Below are positions 1 through 9,235 of a stretch of 64,000 nt of DNA, one piece after another. The stretch comes from PALSA-243 sp049522755 (GTDB taxonomy: Bacteria > Acidobacteriota > Terriglobia > Bryobacterales > Bryobacteraceae). The stretch spans positions 4,282-68,281 of the forward strand of contig JBEKNN010000011.1 of assembly GCA_049522755.1 (NCBI GenBank), in the 5' to 3' direction. Each line of letters starts with the position of its first letter. Within the stretch, counting starts at the first letter, position 1. The notes below the pieces were generated by a model. That model worked only from the letters and a program-made list of their open reading frames with translations. It did no database searches and was not told the origin of the DNA. A program made the translations under genes and the position numbers.

Positions 1-182
1 CTGCAAACCCGGCAGAAACCCAACCATCCGCCTCAGATTGCGACCCAAAACCGCCGGAAGCCGCATGAAGATTCTTCCAATCAAATCTTAGCCGCCATCA
101 AACCAATTTGCCGCCACCCCAATTTGCCTCCACTTCACCCTGTTATCCTCGAAATTAGCGCCCCGTCCGCCGCGCTTCCCAA

Positions 183-3100
183 ATGAAAAAACTGCTCGCT
201 CTCAATCGCGGCGAAATCGCCATCCGCATTCTGCGCGCCGCCAATGAGCTCGGCCTGCGCACCGTGGCCATCTACTCGCAGGAAGACCGGTTGGCGCTGC
301 ATCGATTCAAGGCGGACGAAGCTTACTTGATCGGCGCCGGAAAAGGTCCGGTGGAAGCCTATCTCGACGTGGAAGGCATCGTCGCGCTGGCCAAGGAAAA
401 AGGCGTCGACGCCATCCATCCGGGCTACGGGTTCCTGGCCGAGAATCCCACGCTGCCCCTCGCCTGCGAGCGCGCGGGCATCACGTTCATCGGGCCCAAC
501 GCGGGCTTGCTCGAGCTGCTCGGGGACAAAACCGCCGCGCGCAAATTGGCGCAGCAGGCCGGCGTGCCGGTGGTTCCGGGGACCGCAAAGGCCGTGAGCA
601 ATCCGAAGCAGGCCCAGAAGATCGCGGCCGGCATCGGATTTCCGCTGATCGTCAAAGCCGCATTCGGCGGCGGCGGGCGTGGCATGCGCGTAGTGGAAAA
701 GGCCGCCGATTTTGCCGGCAAGCTGGAAGAAGCGCGGCGCGAAGCCAAGGCTGCCTTCGGCAACGACGCCGTATTTCTGGAGCGGTTCGTGCGGCGCGCG
801 CGGCATGTGGAAGTGCAGATTCTGGGCGACCGCCAGGGCCACATTCTGCACCTCTATGAGCGCGATTGCTCGGTGCAGCGCCGCCATCAGAAAGTAGTGG
901 AGGTCGCTCCGGCGGTGGGGCTCGATGCCGCCATCCGCGCCGCGCTGGCGGATGCCGCGGTGAAACTCGCCAGGGCCGCGGGCTATTACAACGCCGGCAC
1001 GGTAGAGTTTCTGGTGGATGCCGATACCGGCGAGTGGTACTTCATCGAAGTGAACCCGCGGATTCAGGTGGAACACACGGTCACCGAAATGGTGACGGGC
1101 ATCGACCTGGTCCGCTGCCAGATTCAAGTGGCCCAAGGGCACAGCCTGCACGGGCCCCAGATCAATCTGCCGCCGCAGGATAGCATTCCGCTGTATGGGT
1201 ACGCGCTGCAGTGCCGCATCACTACGGAAGATCCGGCGAACAACTTTGTGCCGGACTACGGGAAGCTCTCCACCTATCGCTCGCCCGCCGGCTTCGGCAT
1301 TCGCCTGGACGGCGGCTCGGCCTACAGCGGCGCCGTGATCACTCCCTATTACGATTCGCTGCTGGTGAAGACCACCGCGTGGGGCCGCGAGTTTCCGCAC
1401 GCCTGCCAGCGCATGGACCGCGCTCTGCGCGAGTTTCGCGTGCGTGGCGTGAAGACCAATATTCCGTTCCTGGAAAACGTGGTCAACCATCCGGATTTTC
1501 AGGCCGGGCGAGTGACTACGCGCTGGCTGGAAGAGACCCCGGCGCTGTTCAAGTTCGTAGTCAAGAAGGACCGCGCCACCAAGCTGCTGACCTATCTCGG
1601 CGACGTGATTGTCAACGGGAATCCTACCGTAGCCGGCAAGCCTGTGCCGCTGCGCTTACGGACGCCGCCCATTCCGCCGCACGATCTCAGCGCGCCGCCG
1701 GAAGGCACGAGACAGATATTGGAACGCGACGGCGCCGCGGGATTAGTAGCTTGGGTGCTGGCGCAGAAGCGGCTGCTGCTGACCGATACCACCTTCCGCG
1801 ATGCGCACCAATCGCTTCTCGCTACGCGCGTGCGCACTTACGACATGATGGCCATTGCGAACTTCGTGTCACACCGGCTGCCCAACCTGTTCAGCCTGGA
1901 AATGTGGGGCGGCGCCACGTTCGACGTGACCATGCGCTTCCTCTATGAAGACCCGTTCGTGCGCCTGCGGCGGCTCCGCCAGGCGATTCCGAACATTTGT
2001 TTTCAAATGCTGCTGCGCGCTTCGAACGCAGTCGGGTACACCGCATATCCCGATAACGTGGTCGCCGAGTTCATCTACGAAGCTTCGGCGCAAGGCATGG
2101 ATATCTTCCGTATCTTCGACTCACTCAACTGGCTGCCTAACATGAAGGCGTCCATGGAAGCGGTGCGGAAGACTAAGTCGGTGTGCGAGGCGGCTATCTG
2201 TTACACCGGCGACATTCTCGACCCCAAGCGCGATAAGTATCCGCTGGCTTACTACGTGCACATGGCTAAAGAATTGGAGCGCATGGGCGCGCACATGCTG
2301 GCTATCAAAGATATGGCCGGCCTGTGCCGTCCTTACGCCGCGGAGAAGCTGGTGAAGACCCTGCGCGACCAGATCGGCATTCCGATTCACTTCCACACGC
2401 ACGATACCAGCGGCATCAACGCGGCGTCGGTTCTGAAGGCGGCAGAAGCGGGCGTACACATCGCCGATGGCGCAGTGGCGTCCATGAGCGGACAGACCAG
2501 TCAGCCGAATCTCAATTCGATGGTCGCGGCCCTCGACCACACGAAGCGCGCGACCGGTCTTGACCTCGATGCGTTGAATCTGTACGCCGATTATTGGGAG
2601 ACAGTGCGAGACTACTATGCGCCGTTCGACACCGGCCCGAAAGCGGGTACGGCGGACGTCTACTTACATGAGATGCCGGGCGGCCAGTATACCAATCTGA
2701 AGGAACAGGCCGAGTCGATGGGTCTGGGCGCACGCTGGCGCCAGATCGCGCGGACTTATGCCGATGTCAACATGGCGTTCGGCGATATTGTCAAAGTGAC
2801 TCCGTCGAGTAAAGTGGTGGGAGACATGGCCATCTTCCTGGTGAACCACAACATGACTATGGAACAATTCGAACAGTCGGCGCCGGATCACAATCTGACG
2901 CTGCCCAGTTCGGTGATCGACATGTTCATGGGGTCTCTGGGCGAGCCGGATGGCGGATGGCCTAAGAAGCTGCAGAAGATCATTCTGCGTGGACAGAAGC
3001 CGCGCCGCGGACGTCCGGGCGCGCATCTGCCGAAGGTCGATTTGGATGAGACTGCGGCAGCCGTGGAGAAGAAGATCGGCCGGCGTCCGTCAAAGGACGA

Positions 3101-3680
3101 GACGCTGAGTTACCTGATGTATCCCGACGTCTTCGTGAAGTTCGCGCGCAACCGCCAGACCTGGGGCGATGTGGACGTGCTGCCGACGCCGCAGTTTTAC
3201 TATGGCATGGAGAGAGGCGCGGACATAACGGTGGAGCTGGAGCCGGGCAAGTCGCTGGCGATCAAGTTTCAAACCGTCGGCGAGCCGCATCCGGACGGTA
3301 CGCGCACGGTATTCTTCGAGCTCAACGGCCAGCCCCGCGAGGTGACCGTCCGCGACCGCAGCCTGGAGGTGAAGCAGCCCGCGCGAGTGCAGGCGGATAT
3401 CACCAAGCCGGGCGAGATCGGCGCGCCGATTCCGGGCGTGGTATCGAGCGTCGCGGTAGAGCTGAATCAGAAAGTCAAGAAGGGCGACCCACTGCTGGTG
3501 CTGGAAGCGATGAAGATGCAAAGCACAGTTTACTCGCCCTTGGCAGGCACAGTAAAACAGTTGCTGGCGCAGCCAGGACAACACGTAGAATCCAAAGACC
3601 TGCTGTTAATCATCGCCCGGCCCAACATCGGGACCCGGGGTAACGCCGGCGGTCTTGCCGCCGGCTCTTTTTCAGGCTAG
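183..3680 (+). CDS. pyc: Pyruvate carboxylase
   Basis: Biotin-dependent enzyme that carboxylates pyruvate to oxaloacetate (anaplerosis), cytoplasmic. The 1165-residue chain has the full single-chain order: an N-terminal biotin carboxylase/ATP-grasp region (about 1-450, starting KKLLALNRGEIAIRIL, with the glycine-rich FGGGGRGMR segment), a carboxyltransferase TIM barrel opening at LLLTDTTFRDAHQSLLATR, and a C-terminal biotinyl domain with EAMKM, the biotinylated lysine being about K1111. The ATG at 183 has no clear Shine-Dalgarno sequence, but the protein starts exactly where the family does. Odd point: after the normal family end (KDLLLII) there are about 20 extra residues encoded by a GC-rich palindrome, so the native stop seems lost. 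Convergent with the radical SAM gene. Confidence 0.97.
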   Translation: MKKLLALNRGEIAIRILRAANELGLRTVAIYSQEDRLALHRFKADEAYLIGAGKGPVEAYLDVEGIVALAKEKGVDAIHPGYGFLAENPTLPLACERAGITFIGPNAGLLELLGDKTAARKLAQQAGVPVVPGTAKAVSNPKQAQKIAAGIGFPLIVKAAFGGGGRGMRVVEKAADFAGKLEEARREAKAAFGNDAVFLERFVRRARHVEVQILGDRQGHILHLYERDCSVQRRHQKVVEVAPAVGLDAAIRAALADAAVKLARAAGYYNAGTVEFLVDADTGEWYFIEVNPRIQVEHTVTEMVTGIDLVRCQIQVAQGHSLHGPQINLPPQDSIPLYGYALQCRITTEDPANNFVPDYGKLSTYRSPAGFGIRLDGGSAYSGAVITPYYDSLLVKTTAWGREFPHACQRMDRALREFRVRGVKTNIPFLENVVNHPDFQAGRVTTRWLEETPALFKFVVKKDRATKLLTYLGDVIVNGNPTVAGKPVPLRLRTPPIPPHDLSAPPEGTRQILERDGAAGLVAWVLAQKRLLLTDTTFRDAHQSLLATRVRTYDMMAIANFVSHRLPNLFSLEMWGGATFDVTMRFLYEDPFVRLRRLRQAIPNICFQMLLRASNAVGYTAYPDNVVAEFIYEASAQGMDIFRIFDSLNWLPNMKASMEAVRKTKSVCEAAICYTGDILDPKRDKYPLAYYVHMAKELERMGAHMLAIKDMAGLCRPYAAEKLVKTLRDQIGIPIHFHTHDTSGINAASVLKAAEAGVHIADGAVASMSGQTSQPNLNSMVAALDHTKRATGLDLDALNLYADYWETVRDYYAPFDTGPKAGTADVYLHEMPGGQYTNLKEQAESMGLGARWRQIARTYADVNMAFGDIVKVTPSSKVVGDMAIFLVNHNMTMEQFEQSAPDHNLTLPSSVIDMFMGSLGEPDGGWPKKLQKIILRGQKPRRGRPGAHLPKVDLDETAAAVEKKIGRRPSKDETLSYLMYPDVFVKFARNRQTWGDVDVLPTPQFYYGMERGADITVELEPGKSLAIKFQTVGEPHPDGTRTVFFELNGQPREVTVRDRSLEVKQPARVQADITKPGEIGAPIPGVVSSVAVELNQKVKKGDPLLVLEAMKMQSTVYSPLAGTVKQLLAQPGQHVESKDLLLIIARPNIGTRGNAGGLAAGSFSG
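3645..3672 (+). terminator. Palindrome with T-run at the pyc 3' end
   Basis: Arms GCCGGCGG (3645-3652) and CCGCCGGC (3658-3665) with a TCTTG loop, followed by a T-rich stretch, have the form of an intrinsic terminator. The palindrome lies inside the pyc frame, before its TAG at 3678. It belongs to the same GC-rich family as the palindromes at 27163-27238, 58336-58677 and 62164-62190. Confidence 0.6.
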
Positions 3681-3712
3681 AGTCAAGGTGCCGGCGGCAA
3701 CCGCGGGCGCAA

Positions 3713-5824
3713 CTAGTCGCCGAAGCTGCCGACTTCTTCCCGCTCTTCCACAGCCGCCTTAGCCTTCGCAGCCGGAGCCGGCGCAATCGAACCAATCTGC
3801 ACCAGTTCCGGACCGGCCGGCTCTTTCAGCACATGCTCACGATACAGCTTCGCCATCCGCGCGTCTTCCTGAGACTGCTTCAGCTTCGCGTCGCGCGCGC
3901 GAATCTTCTCTTCCCCGGCGTTCTTGGCGATGCCCAGCTTGTCGAGATCGTGCTGCACTTCCGTGGTAACAATTCCCTCACGCAGCAGCAGCGAGTGATC
4001 TTTGCTATTCAGAGGCACAGCCTTGTTGCCGGCGAAAATTTCGTGGCGGCCCTTCTCCTCATACCACTTAGTAAGTGTGGCCGTCATGTGCATCTTCTCG
4101 ATGATGTTACGCCAGCCGATGCCCGTGTTATAGGCGCAGAAAGAGATTTCGCCTTCCTGCGTGGCGTAGGGGATGATGCACTGCTCGGTGCGGCGGAAAT
4201 CGTAATTGAACAGATCCTGGAACCACATGCCGGCGATGAAGAGGAAGTTCCAGCGGTCGCGGCGGCGCTGTTCGATGTCGCCCATCGTGCGGTCCTTGCC
4301 CACTTTGCCGTAGTTCTTGCCGGTGGCCCCGAAGGTCTTATCGAATTTCGCCATCAGGTCGGTGAAGCGGAAGTGAGTGGGCGATTTGAAGGGGTCGTAA
4401 TTGCGGCCCAGCGCCAGGGCCATGCCGATGATCGACATCCACTTCCCGCGCGCAGCGTCGTTCACATGCGCCACGTCTTTCGCCAGCTGATCGGCATTGA
4501 CGAACGCGGTGAAGGGGACCGATTCCTTGGTTTCCTTATCCACCATGACGGCCATGCCGACGCCGCAGTTGGGGTGGCAGCCACAGCTCAACTGTCCCCA
4601 GGTGGCCGTGGGACCGTGCACCAGATCGCTCCAATCGGAGAAGGTGGAAATGAACGAAATCGGGAACCAGTCGCGAACCGGCTCGCCGAGCCCGGTCTGG
4701 CTCTTCACGTCGTGCGCCAGGTGCGACAGCGTGTAGCGCTGGGCGGCTCGCCGCTCGTCGGTGATGGCCTCGTCGCGCCCGGTGAAGCTCACCGGCTGGA
4801 ACGAAAGGAACGGAATCTTCTTGGGATTATCCAGCGCGAACTGAATCACGCGGCCCACCTGCTCATTATTGATGCCGTTGATGATCGTGATCACCGGGAC
4901 GATATCGACGCCGTTCGCGTACAGGTTTTCGATAGCGCGGAGCTTCACATCGAACAGGTTGCCCACTTTGCGGTGCGAGTTGGCGGCATTGCCTATGCCG
5001 TCGAACTGCAGGTACGCATAGCGCAGCCCGGCGTCGGCGGCCTTCTTGCAAAATTCGGGACTCTTGGCGAATTCGATCCCATTGGTGGCTGCCTGCACCG
5101 AGGTGTAGCCGACTTCGCGCGCATACCGGACAGCGTCAAGGAAGAATGGCGAAAGCGTCGGCTCGCCGCCGGAGAACTGCACCGACATCTGCCGCTTCGG
5201 CTTGATGGTGATGGCATTATCGAGCAGCGTCCGGACATCGTCCCAGGTCAGCTCGTGTACGAACCCGACCTGATTGGCGTCCATGAAGCACGGGTCGCAC
5301 ATCATATTGCAGCGGTTGGTAAGATCGACCGTAAGCACCGAACCGCGGCCGTGGGTGATGGTGCTCGAGCCATGCTTGTGGAGCGTGGAATCGTTGTGGG
5401 CGCGAATGTCGCGGCCGGGGAATACGTCTTCGAGATGCTTGAAGAACGCCGTGTCCATCGCCATGACGTCTTCAAAGTGTCCGTGGACGGCGCAATCCTT
5501 CACCATCAGGATCTTGCCATCGCGCTCGATCACCTTAGCCTTAATCTCGCCGGGACGCGAGTTGTAGAGAATGTCGATGGGCTCTTTGCCATCGAGAATC
5601 CGCTGGCGGATTTCCGGCACGCAGCGCGGGCACAGCGAATCGGTATCGCGCGGCCATCCGAGCGGCGGCTTGATCTTCTCCCAGGACTTCAGGAGCGGCT
5701 TGTCGGACCATTTCGGCACAAATCCCGGATTCTGGTGGATCTGATTCAGCGAATCGAATACTGCCCAAGCGGCGCTGGCGGCGTACGTTACGGCTTTCTC
5801 TACGTATTTAATAGGCTTGTGCAT
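3713..5824 (-). CDS. Radical SAM enzyme, Tes/Mss-like (candidate membrane-spanning lipid synthase)
   Basis: 703 residues from ATG 5824, which has a good GGAGGG ribosome site about 10 nt upstream; a longer frame to 6250 looks non-coding. The radical SAM cluster motif is CNMMCDPC (C172, C176, C179), followed by the SAM-binding FSGGEPTLS. An N-terminal domain has CPRC (C65, C68) and DCAVHG (C111, H114), and there are further cysteines downstream (SCGCHPNC). This multi-cluster layout is that of the family holding the archaeal tetraether synthase Tes and bacterial membrane-spanning-lipid synthases. Acidobacteriota make iso-diabolic acid, so coupling of two fatty acyl tails is a reasonable inference but unproven. 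The last ~30 residues are Ala/Lys/Glu-rich. It stands alone, convergent with pyc. Confidence 0.85.
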   Translation of the reverse strand: MHKPIKYVEKAVTYAASAAWAVFDSLNQIHQNPGFVPKWSDKPLLKSWEKIKPPLGWPRDTDSLCPRCVPEIRQRILDGKEPIDILYNSRPGEIKAKVIERDGKILMVKDCAVHGHFEDVMAMDTAFFKHLEDVFPGRDIRAHNDSTLHKHGSSTITHGRGSVLTVDLTNRCNMMCDPCFMDANQVGFVHELTWDDVRTLLDNAITIKPKRQMSVQFSGGEPTLSPFFLDAVRYAREVGYTSVQAATNGIEFAKSPEFCKKAADAGLRYAYLQFDGIGNAANSHRKVGNLFDVKLRAIENLYANGVDIVPVITIINGINNEQVGRVIQFALDNPKKIPFLSFQPVSFTGRDEAITDERRAAQRYTLSHLAHDVKSQTGLGEPVRDWFPISFISTFSDWSDLVHGPTATWGQLSCGCHPNCGVGMAVMVDKETKESVPFTAFVNADQLAKDVAHVNDAARGKWMSIIGMALALGRNYDPFKSPTHFRFTDLMAKFDKTFGATGKNYGKVGKDRTMGDIEQRRRDRWNFLFIAGMWFQDLFNYDFRRTEQCIIPYATQEGEISFCAYNTGIGWRNIIEKMHMTATLTKWYEEKGRHEIFAGNKAVPLNSKDHSLLLREGIVTTEVQHDLDKLGIAKNAGEEKIRARDAKLKQSQEDARMAKLYREHVLKEPAGPELVQIGSIAPAPAAKAKAAVEEREEVGSFGD

Positions 5825-6113
5825 CTCTGTGTGCCCTCCCGATGGCTCAGGTTTGATCTGAATAAAGCTAAGCGCACCCGATATAGCAAGACGGTATGGT
5901 GCGCTTAGACGAAGTATAGTGAAGCCCGCGCAGCCGGACCATAGATTGCCATTAAAGCGTTGAAATTGTTGGTTGTACGGTGCATCACGGGGTTGAACGG
6001 GGCAATTCGCCGGATAAACGGCCCAGGCTTGTAGGCGTATGAAAGGGAACGGTTTAGGTCCCGATGCGAACGTAGTAAGATGGTCGGGGCAACGATCGGC
6101 CAAGGGAGGACAC

Positions 6114-6788
6114 ATGGCGGGAAGACCGGGATTTCGAGTGCGCGGTGGTTGGCAGCGGCCGGCGGCCGATTTGCTGGCGGCGTTTGGCCAGGCGGCCAGC
6201 TCGCAGGTGGCAGACGCAATGTCGCGTCTGGGAGCAATGGATTCGGGCATCCGTTCCGTGTGGCCGGGGCCGCGCGTAATCGGCGCCGCCGTGACGGTAT
6301 GGTGTCATGCCGGCGACAACGTGATGTACCACAAGGCGCTCTCGCTGGCGCAACCGGGCGACGTGATGGTGGTCAACACACAGGGGTCGGGCAATGCAGG
6401 CTTCGGCGAGCTGCTCGCCACCAGCGCGATGAAGATCGGCGTGCGCGCGGTGGTTGTGGACGGCATGGTGCGTGACGCTGAAGCGCTGGAGGCGATGCGC
6501 CTGCCGGTGTGGGCGCGCGGCCTATCGCCCAGCGGGTGTAATAAAGATGGCGCCGGCGAGGTGGGCGCGATCGTCGCCTGCGGCGGCGTGGCGGTGCGGC
6601 CGGGCGACGTGATCGTGGCCGACCGCGATGGCGTGGCCGTGGTCCCGTTGGAAGACGCGGCCGAAGTGGCGCGCTTGTCGATGGAGGTAGTAGCCCGCGA
6701 GAGCAAGCGGCTGGCGGAGATCGAGGCGGGGTTGCTGGTGCGGCCGGAGATCGATGAGGGGCTCAGACGGGCAGGTGTGGTGGAGTGA
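6114..6788 (+). CDS. RraA-like / HMG aldolase family protein
   Basis: 224 residues. ATG 6114 follows GGGAGGA at good spacing, so it is preferred to the upstream 6039 start. The family covers the RNase E inhibitor RraA and class II 4-hydroxy-4-methyl-2-oxoglutarate/4-carboxy-4-hydroxy-2-oxoadipate aldolases. The aldolase signature VVVDGMVRD (R120, D121) and the preceding GELLATSAMKIGV loop are both present, so an aldolase/oxaloacetate decarboxylase activity is more likely than RNase E regulation. The substrate cannot be told. The gene is divergent from the radical SAM gene and convergent with the enolase-superfamily gene, so the neighbours give no pathway. Confidence 0.88.
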   Translation: MAGRPGFRVRGGWQRPAADLLAAFGQAASSQVADAMSRLGAMDSGIRSVWPGPRVIGAAVTVWCHAGDNVMYHKALSLAQPGDVMVVNTQGSGNAGFGELLATSAMKIGVRAVVVDGMVRDAEALEAMRLPVWARGLSPSGCNKDGAGEVGAIVACGGVAVRPGDVIVADRDGVAVVPLEDAAEVARLSMEVVARESKRLAEIEAGLLVRPEIDEGLRRAGVVE

Positions 6789-6835
6789 TTTTGGAGAGCG
6801 GGCGCAAACTGTGCGCTAGCTTAGTCTAGCCATAA

Positions 6836-8080
6836 CTAAGCCTTCACGATGGCGGCTTTCTTGACGAAGTCCGGGTCGAACTCCAGGCCCATGCCCGGCC
6901 CGGTGGGCAGCGGAATCACGCCATTCTTAATCGTGAAATTCGGCTTGTACCACGGTTCCGGCTTGGCTTCGGAACGATGTACATACTCCATGTACGGGCC
7001 GATATTCGGCGTCGCCGCGGCAAATTGCAAAATGTTGACGCTCGCGGCGCCGGTCTGCGTGTTGTGCGGACAGATCCACATGTTCGCCTTGCGCGCCATG
7101 CGTGCGACGCGCGCGGCGCGCGTAAATCCGCCGTTGTAACTGAGGTCGGGCTGCACCACGTCCATCACGCGATTGTCAATCATCCACTGGAACTGCCACA
7201 GGCTGGAATTCTGCTCGCCAAACGCGATCTTAATATCGAGAGCGTCGGCCACCTTCTTGGTATCGCCCAACTGCTCCCACGGGCAGGGCTCTTCGAACCA
7301 GAGATAGTGCATCTCCTGCAGGCGCTTGCCCACCTCAATGCCTTTGGCCACGCTGTAACTGCCGTTGGAGTCGGCCATCAGAGTCACCTTGCCCGCCAGC
7401 GTCTTCGCCGCGAGCTCGAAGATCTTTTCCGTGCGGCCCGGGTAGGTATCGCGATTGGCGCTCATGCGCCCGCCGATCTTGAACTTCACAGCCTTGGCGC
7501 CGGTTTCCTCTACTCCGCGAACGTAGACATCCACTTCCTCTTCGGCGGTAGTGTCGCGGCCCGATCCGGAGAGATACACCGGAATCTCCTTACGCAAGAC
7601 GCCGCCCATGAGTTCGGCGACGCTCTTATGCGCGGTCTTTCCCATCAGATCGAGCAGGCTCTGCTCGACGTACGCCACCGGGCACCAGAAGGCCTGGCCC
7701 GATAGTTTGTAGTTGGCGATATACACGTCGTCGACCAGAGTCTCGATGTCGCGCGCATCCTTATTCAGGAAAGCGGGAATGACGCGGCGGTGCAAAATGG
7801 GGATGAAATCCTCCATGTCCTTAGTGAGGATCAGACCCTCGGCGCCGTCCGTGGAGCGCGTGCGCAGGAAGAACTGTTTGCCCGATTGCAGCAGGTCGAT
7901 GGAAGCGATCTTCACAGGAGAAGAGATCTTCTTATGGAGGTCGAAGACCGGCTGCTGCCAGTCCGGGGTTGCGGTGTCAGCGTCGCCGGTCGCGGCGGAT
8001 GCCGTATCGTACGCCGACGATGCGGATGCCGCGAGAAGAGCGGCTCCCGTGGAAGTCTTAACGAAATTGCGGCGGTTCAT
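6836..8080 (-). CDS. Exported mandelate racemase/muconate lactonizing (enolase superfamily) enzyme
   Basis: 414 residues with a twin-arginine type leader (MNRRNFVKTSTGAALLAAS), so probably exported by Tat. Enolase-superfamily residues are visible: a K199-x-K201 pair (VKFKIGG), metal ligands D237 (MADSNG), E263 (WFEEP) and E289 (FGEQN), D312 in VVQPDLSYNGG, and H339 in CPHNTQTG. Lys and His acid/base catalysts on both faces fit the mandelate racemase subgroup, meaning a sugar-acid dehydratase or a racemase. Substrate unknown. It starts 6 bp after the upstream hydrolase gene ends, so the two are likely cotranscribed. Confidence 0.92.
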   Translation of the reverse strand: MNRRNFVKTSTGAALLAASASSAYDTASAATGDADTATPDWQQPVFDLHKKISSPVKIASIDLLQSGKQFFLRTRSTDGAEGLILTKDMEDFIPILHRRVIPAFLNKDARDIETLVDDVYIANYKLSGQAFWCPVAYVEQSLLDLMGKTAHKSVAELMGGVLRKEIPVYLSGSGRDTTAEEEVDVYVRGVEETGAKAVKFKIGGRMSANRDTYPGRTEKIFELAAKTLAGKVTLMADSNGSYSVAKGIEVGKRLQEMHYLWFEEPCPWEQLGDTKKVADALDIKIAFGEQNSSLWQFQWMIDNRVMDVVQPDLSYNGGFTRAARVARMARKANMWICPHNTQTGAASVNILQFAAATPNIGPYMEYVHRSEAKPEPWYKPNFTIKNGVIPLPTGPGMGLEFDPDFVKKAAIVKA

Positions 8081-8086
8081 ATTCCC

Positions 8087-8776
8087 TCACCATTTCACAG
8101 TCTTGCCTGGTTCGAGCGCCCATACTTCGGTCTGCGCGTGCGTCAGTTTCTCGCGCAACTGTTCGGGCGTGCCCGTGAGCGCCGGAAACGTTCCGAAGTG
8201 CATGGGGATTACCTTAGCCGGCCGCAGTAACTTGCAAGCGGCGGCAGCTTCATACGGGCTCATGGTGTAGAGGTCGCCAATCGGAACGATCGCCAGCTCG
8301 GGGTGATAGAGCTGCTCGATCAACTGCATGTCGGAAAAGACGTTGGTATCGCCCGCGAAGTAGAGCGCGCGGCCATCGGCGAAGCGCAGCACGTAGCCCG
8401 CGGCCTCTCCGCCATAGATGATCTTCCCGTCGTCGAGGATGCCGCAACTATGTACGGCGTGCGTCATAGTGACAGTCACTCCTGCCACCTGCTGCGAGCC
8501 GCCCTTGTTCATGGGCCGCGTATTTTGTACGCCTTTCGATTCCAGCCAATTGCAACATTCAAAGATAGCGACCACCTCAGGCGAGAATTTCTTCGCCAGC
8601 GGCACGGCATCGTGGATGTGATCGAAGTGGCCATGCGAGACGCAGATGGCGTCGACGCGGTCGATTTCGAAGCCTTTGGGGAACTTTGGGTTTTCGGTCC
8701 ACGGGTCCATGAGAAAGACGTGACCCGAAGAGAGGCGAAAATGAAACGTTCCGTGACCCAGCCAGGTGATTTCCAT
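8087..8776 (-). CDS. Metal-dependent hydrolase, metallo-beta-lactamase fold (UlaG/YtkL-like)
   Basis: 229 residues from ATG 8776 (MEITWLGHGTFHF, the usual start of this family); an eight-residue longer start at 8800 is possible. The HxHxDH zinc motif is HGHFDH (H48, H50, D52, H53), later ligand regions are THAVHSCG and FAGDTNVF, and MHFGTF lies near the end. This is the UPF0173-type branch (UlaG and relatives), cytoplasmic, substrate unknown. The Tat-exported enolase-superfamily gene follows directly. Confidence 0.9.
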   Translation of the reverse strand: MEITWLGHGTFHFRLSSGHVFLMDPWTENPKFPKGFEIDRVDAICVSHGHFDHIHDAVPLAKKFSPEVVAIFECCNWLESKGVQNTRPMNKGGSQQVAGVTVTMTHAVHSCGILDDGKIIYGGEAAGYVLRFADGRALYFAGDTNVFSDMQLIEQLYHPELAIVPIGDLYTMSPYEAAAACKLLRPAKVIPMHFGTFPALTGTPEQLREKLTHAQTEVWALEPGKTVKW

Positions 8777-8804
8777 ACTTGGAATTATGCCACGCCGCAT
8801 CCCG

Positions 8805-9227
8805 TCATTGGCTTCTGCGGGGATAACGTCCGGGTTGGGTGAGCGCTTGGCGCTCTGTCATGCGGTCGTACAGGTTAAGCCGGAGCAGACGTACCGTCGC
8901 AGCAGCCGTTTCCGTAAGGGGATCGATCTCACCGTCCACAAGCCGAAAGTGATCGTTCCATAGATCGCGCCGCGGATGAAATAGAGGAATCAGCCGGCCC
9001 GGTTCCCGCCCGAAGCTGGCGATATCGGAGCCCTTCCATGCATTGCACCGGATACAAGCCAGCGCAAGGTTACCTCTGGAAGAGTCGCCTCCGTGCTTTC
9101 GGCTAACAATATGATCGATCTGGTGTGGCGTAAACGAATCGTCCTGATGCAGCAGACAGTATTCGCAACGATGGGCCGCCCGCTCCGCCACCAACAAGCG
9201 CATGGCGCCGGAGATCTCGCCGCCCAT
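8805..9227 (-). CDS. HNH endonuclease domain protein
   Basis: 140 residues. The HNH core reads CEYC (C21, C24), QIDHIVSRKHGG (D38, H39), N53 and CIRCNAWKG (C58, C61), i.e. a zinc-stabilised His-metal finger nuclease. No other domain is visible. It starts 8 nt after a small protein gene that itself overlaps rsgA, so the three form one transcription unit. HNH proteins of this size preceded by a ~90-residue acidic partner are, as I recall, a recurring bacterial pair of unknown role. Confidence 0.85.
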   Translation of the reverse strand: MGGEISGAMRLLVAERAAHRCEYCLLHQDDSFTPHQIDHIVSRKHGGDSSRGNLALACIRCNAWKGSDIASFGREPGRLIPLFHPRRDLWNDHFRLVDGEIDPLTETAAATVRLLRLNLYDRMTERQALTQPGRYPRRSQ

Positions 9228-9235
9228 AATGGGAC

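Noticed and set aside
3833..5908. 691-codon open frame antisense to the radical SAM gene
   Set aside because: Shadow of a GC-rich gene with all radical SAM motifs on the other strand.
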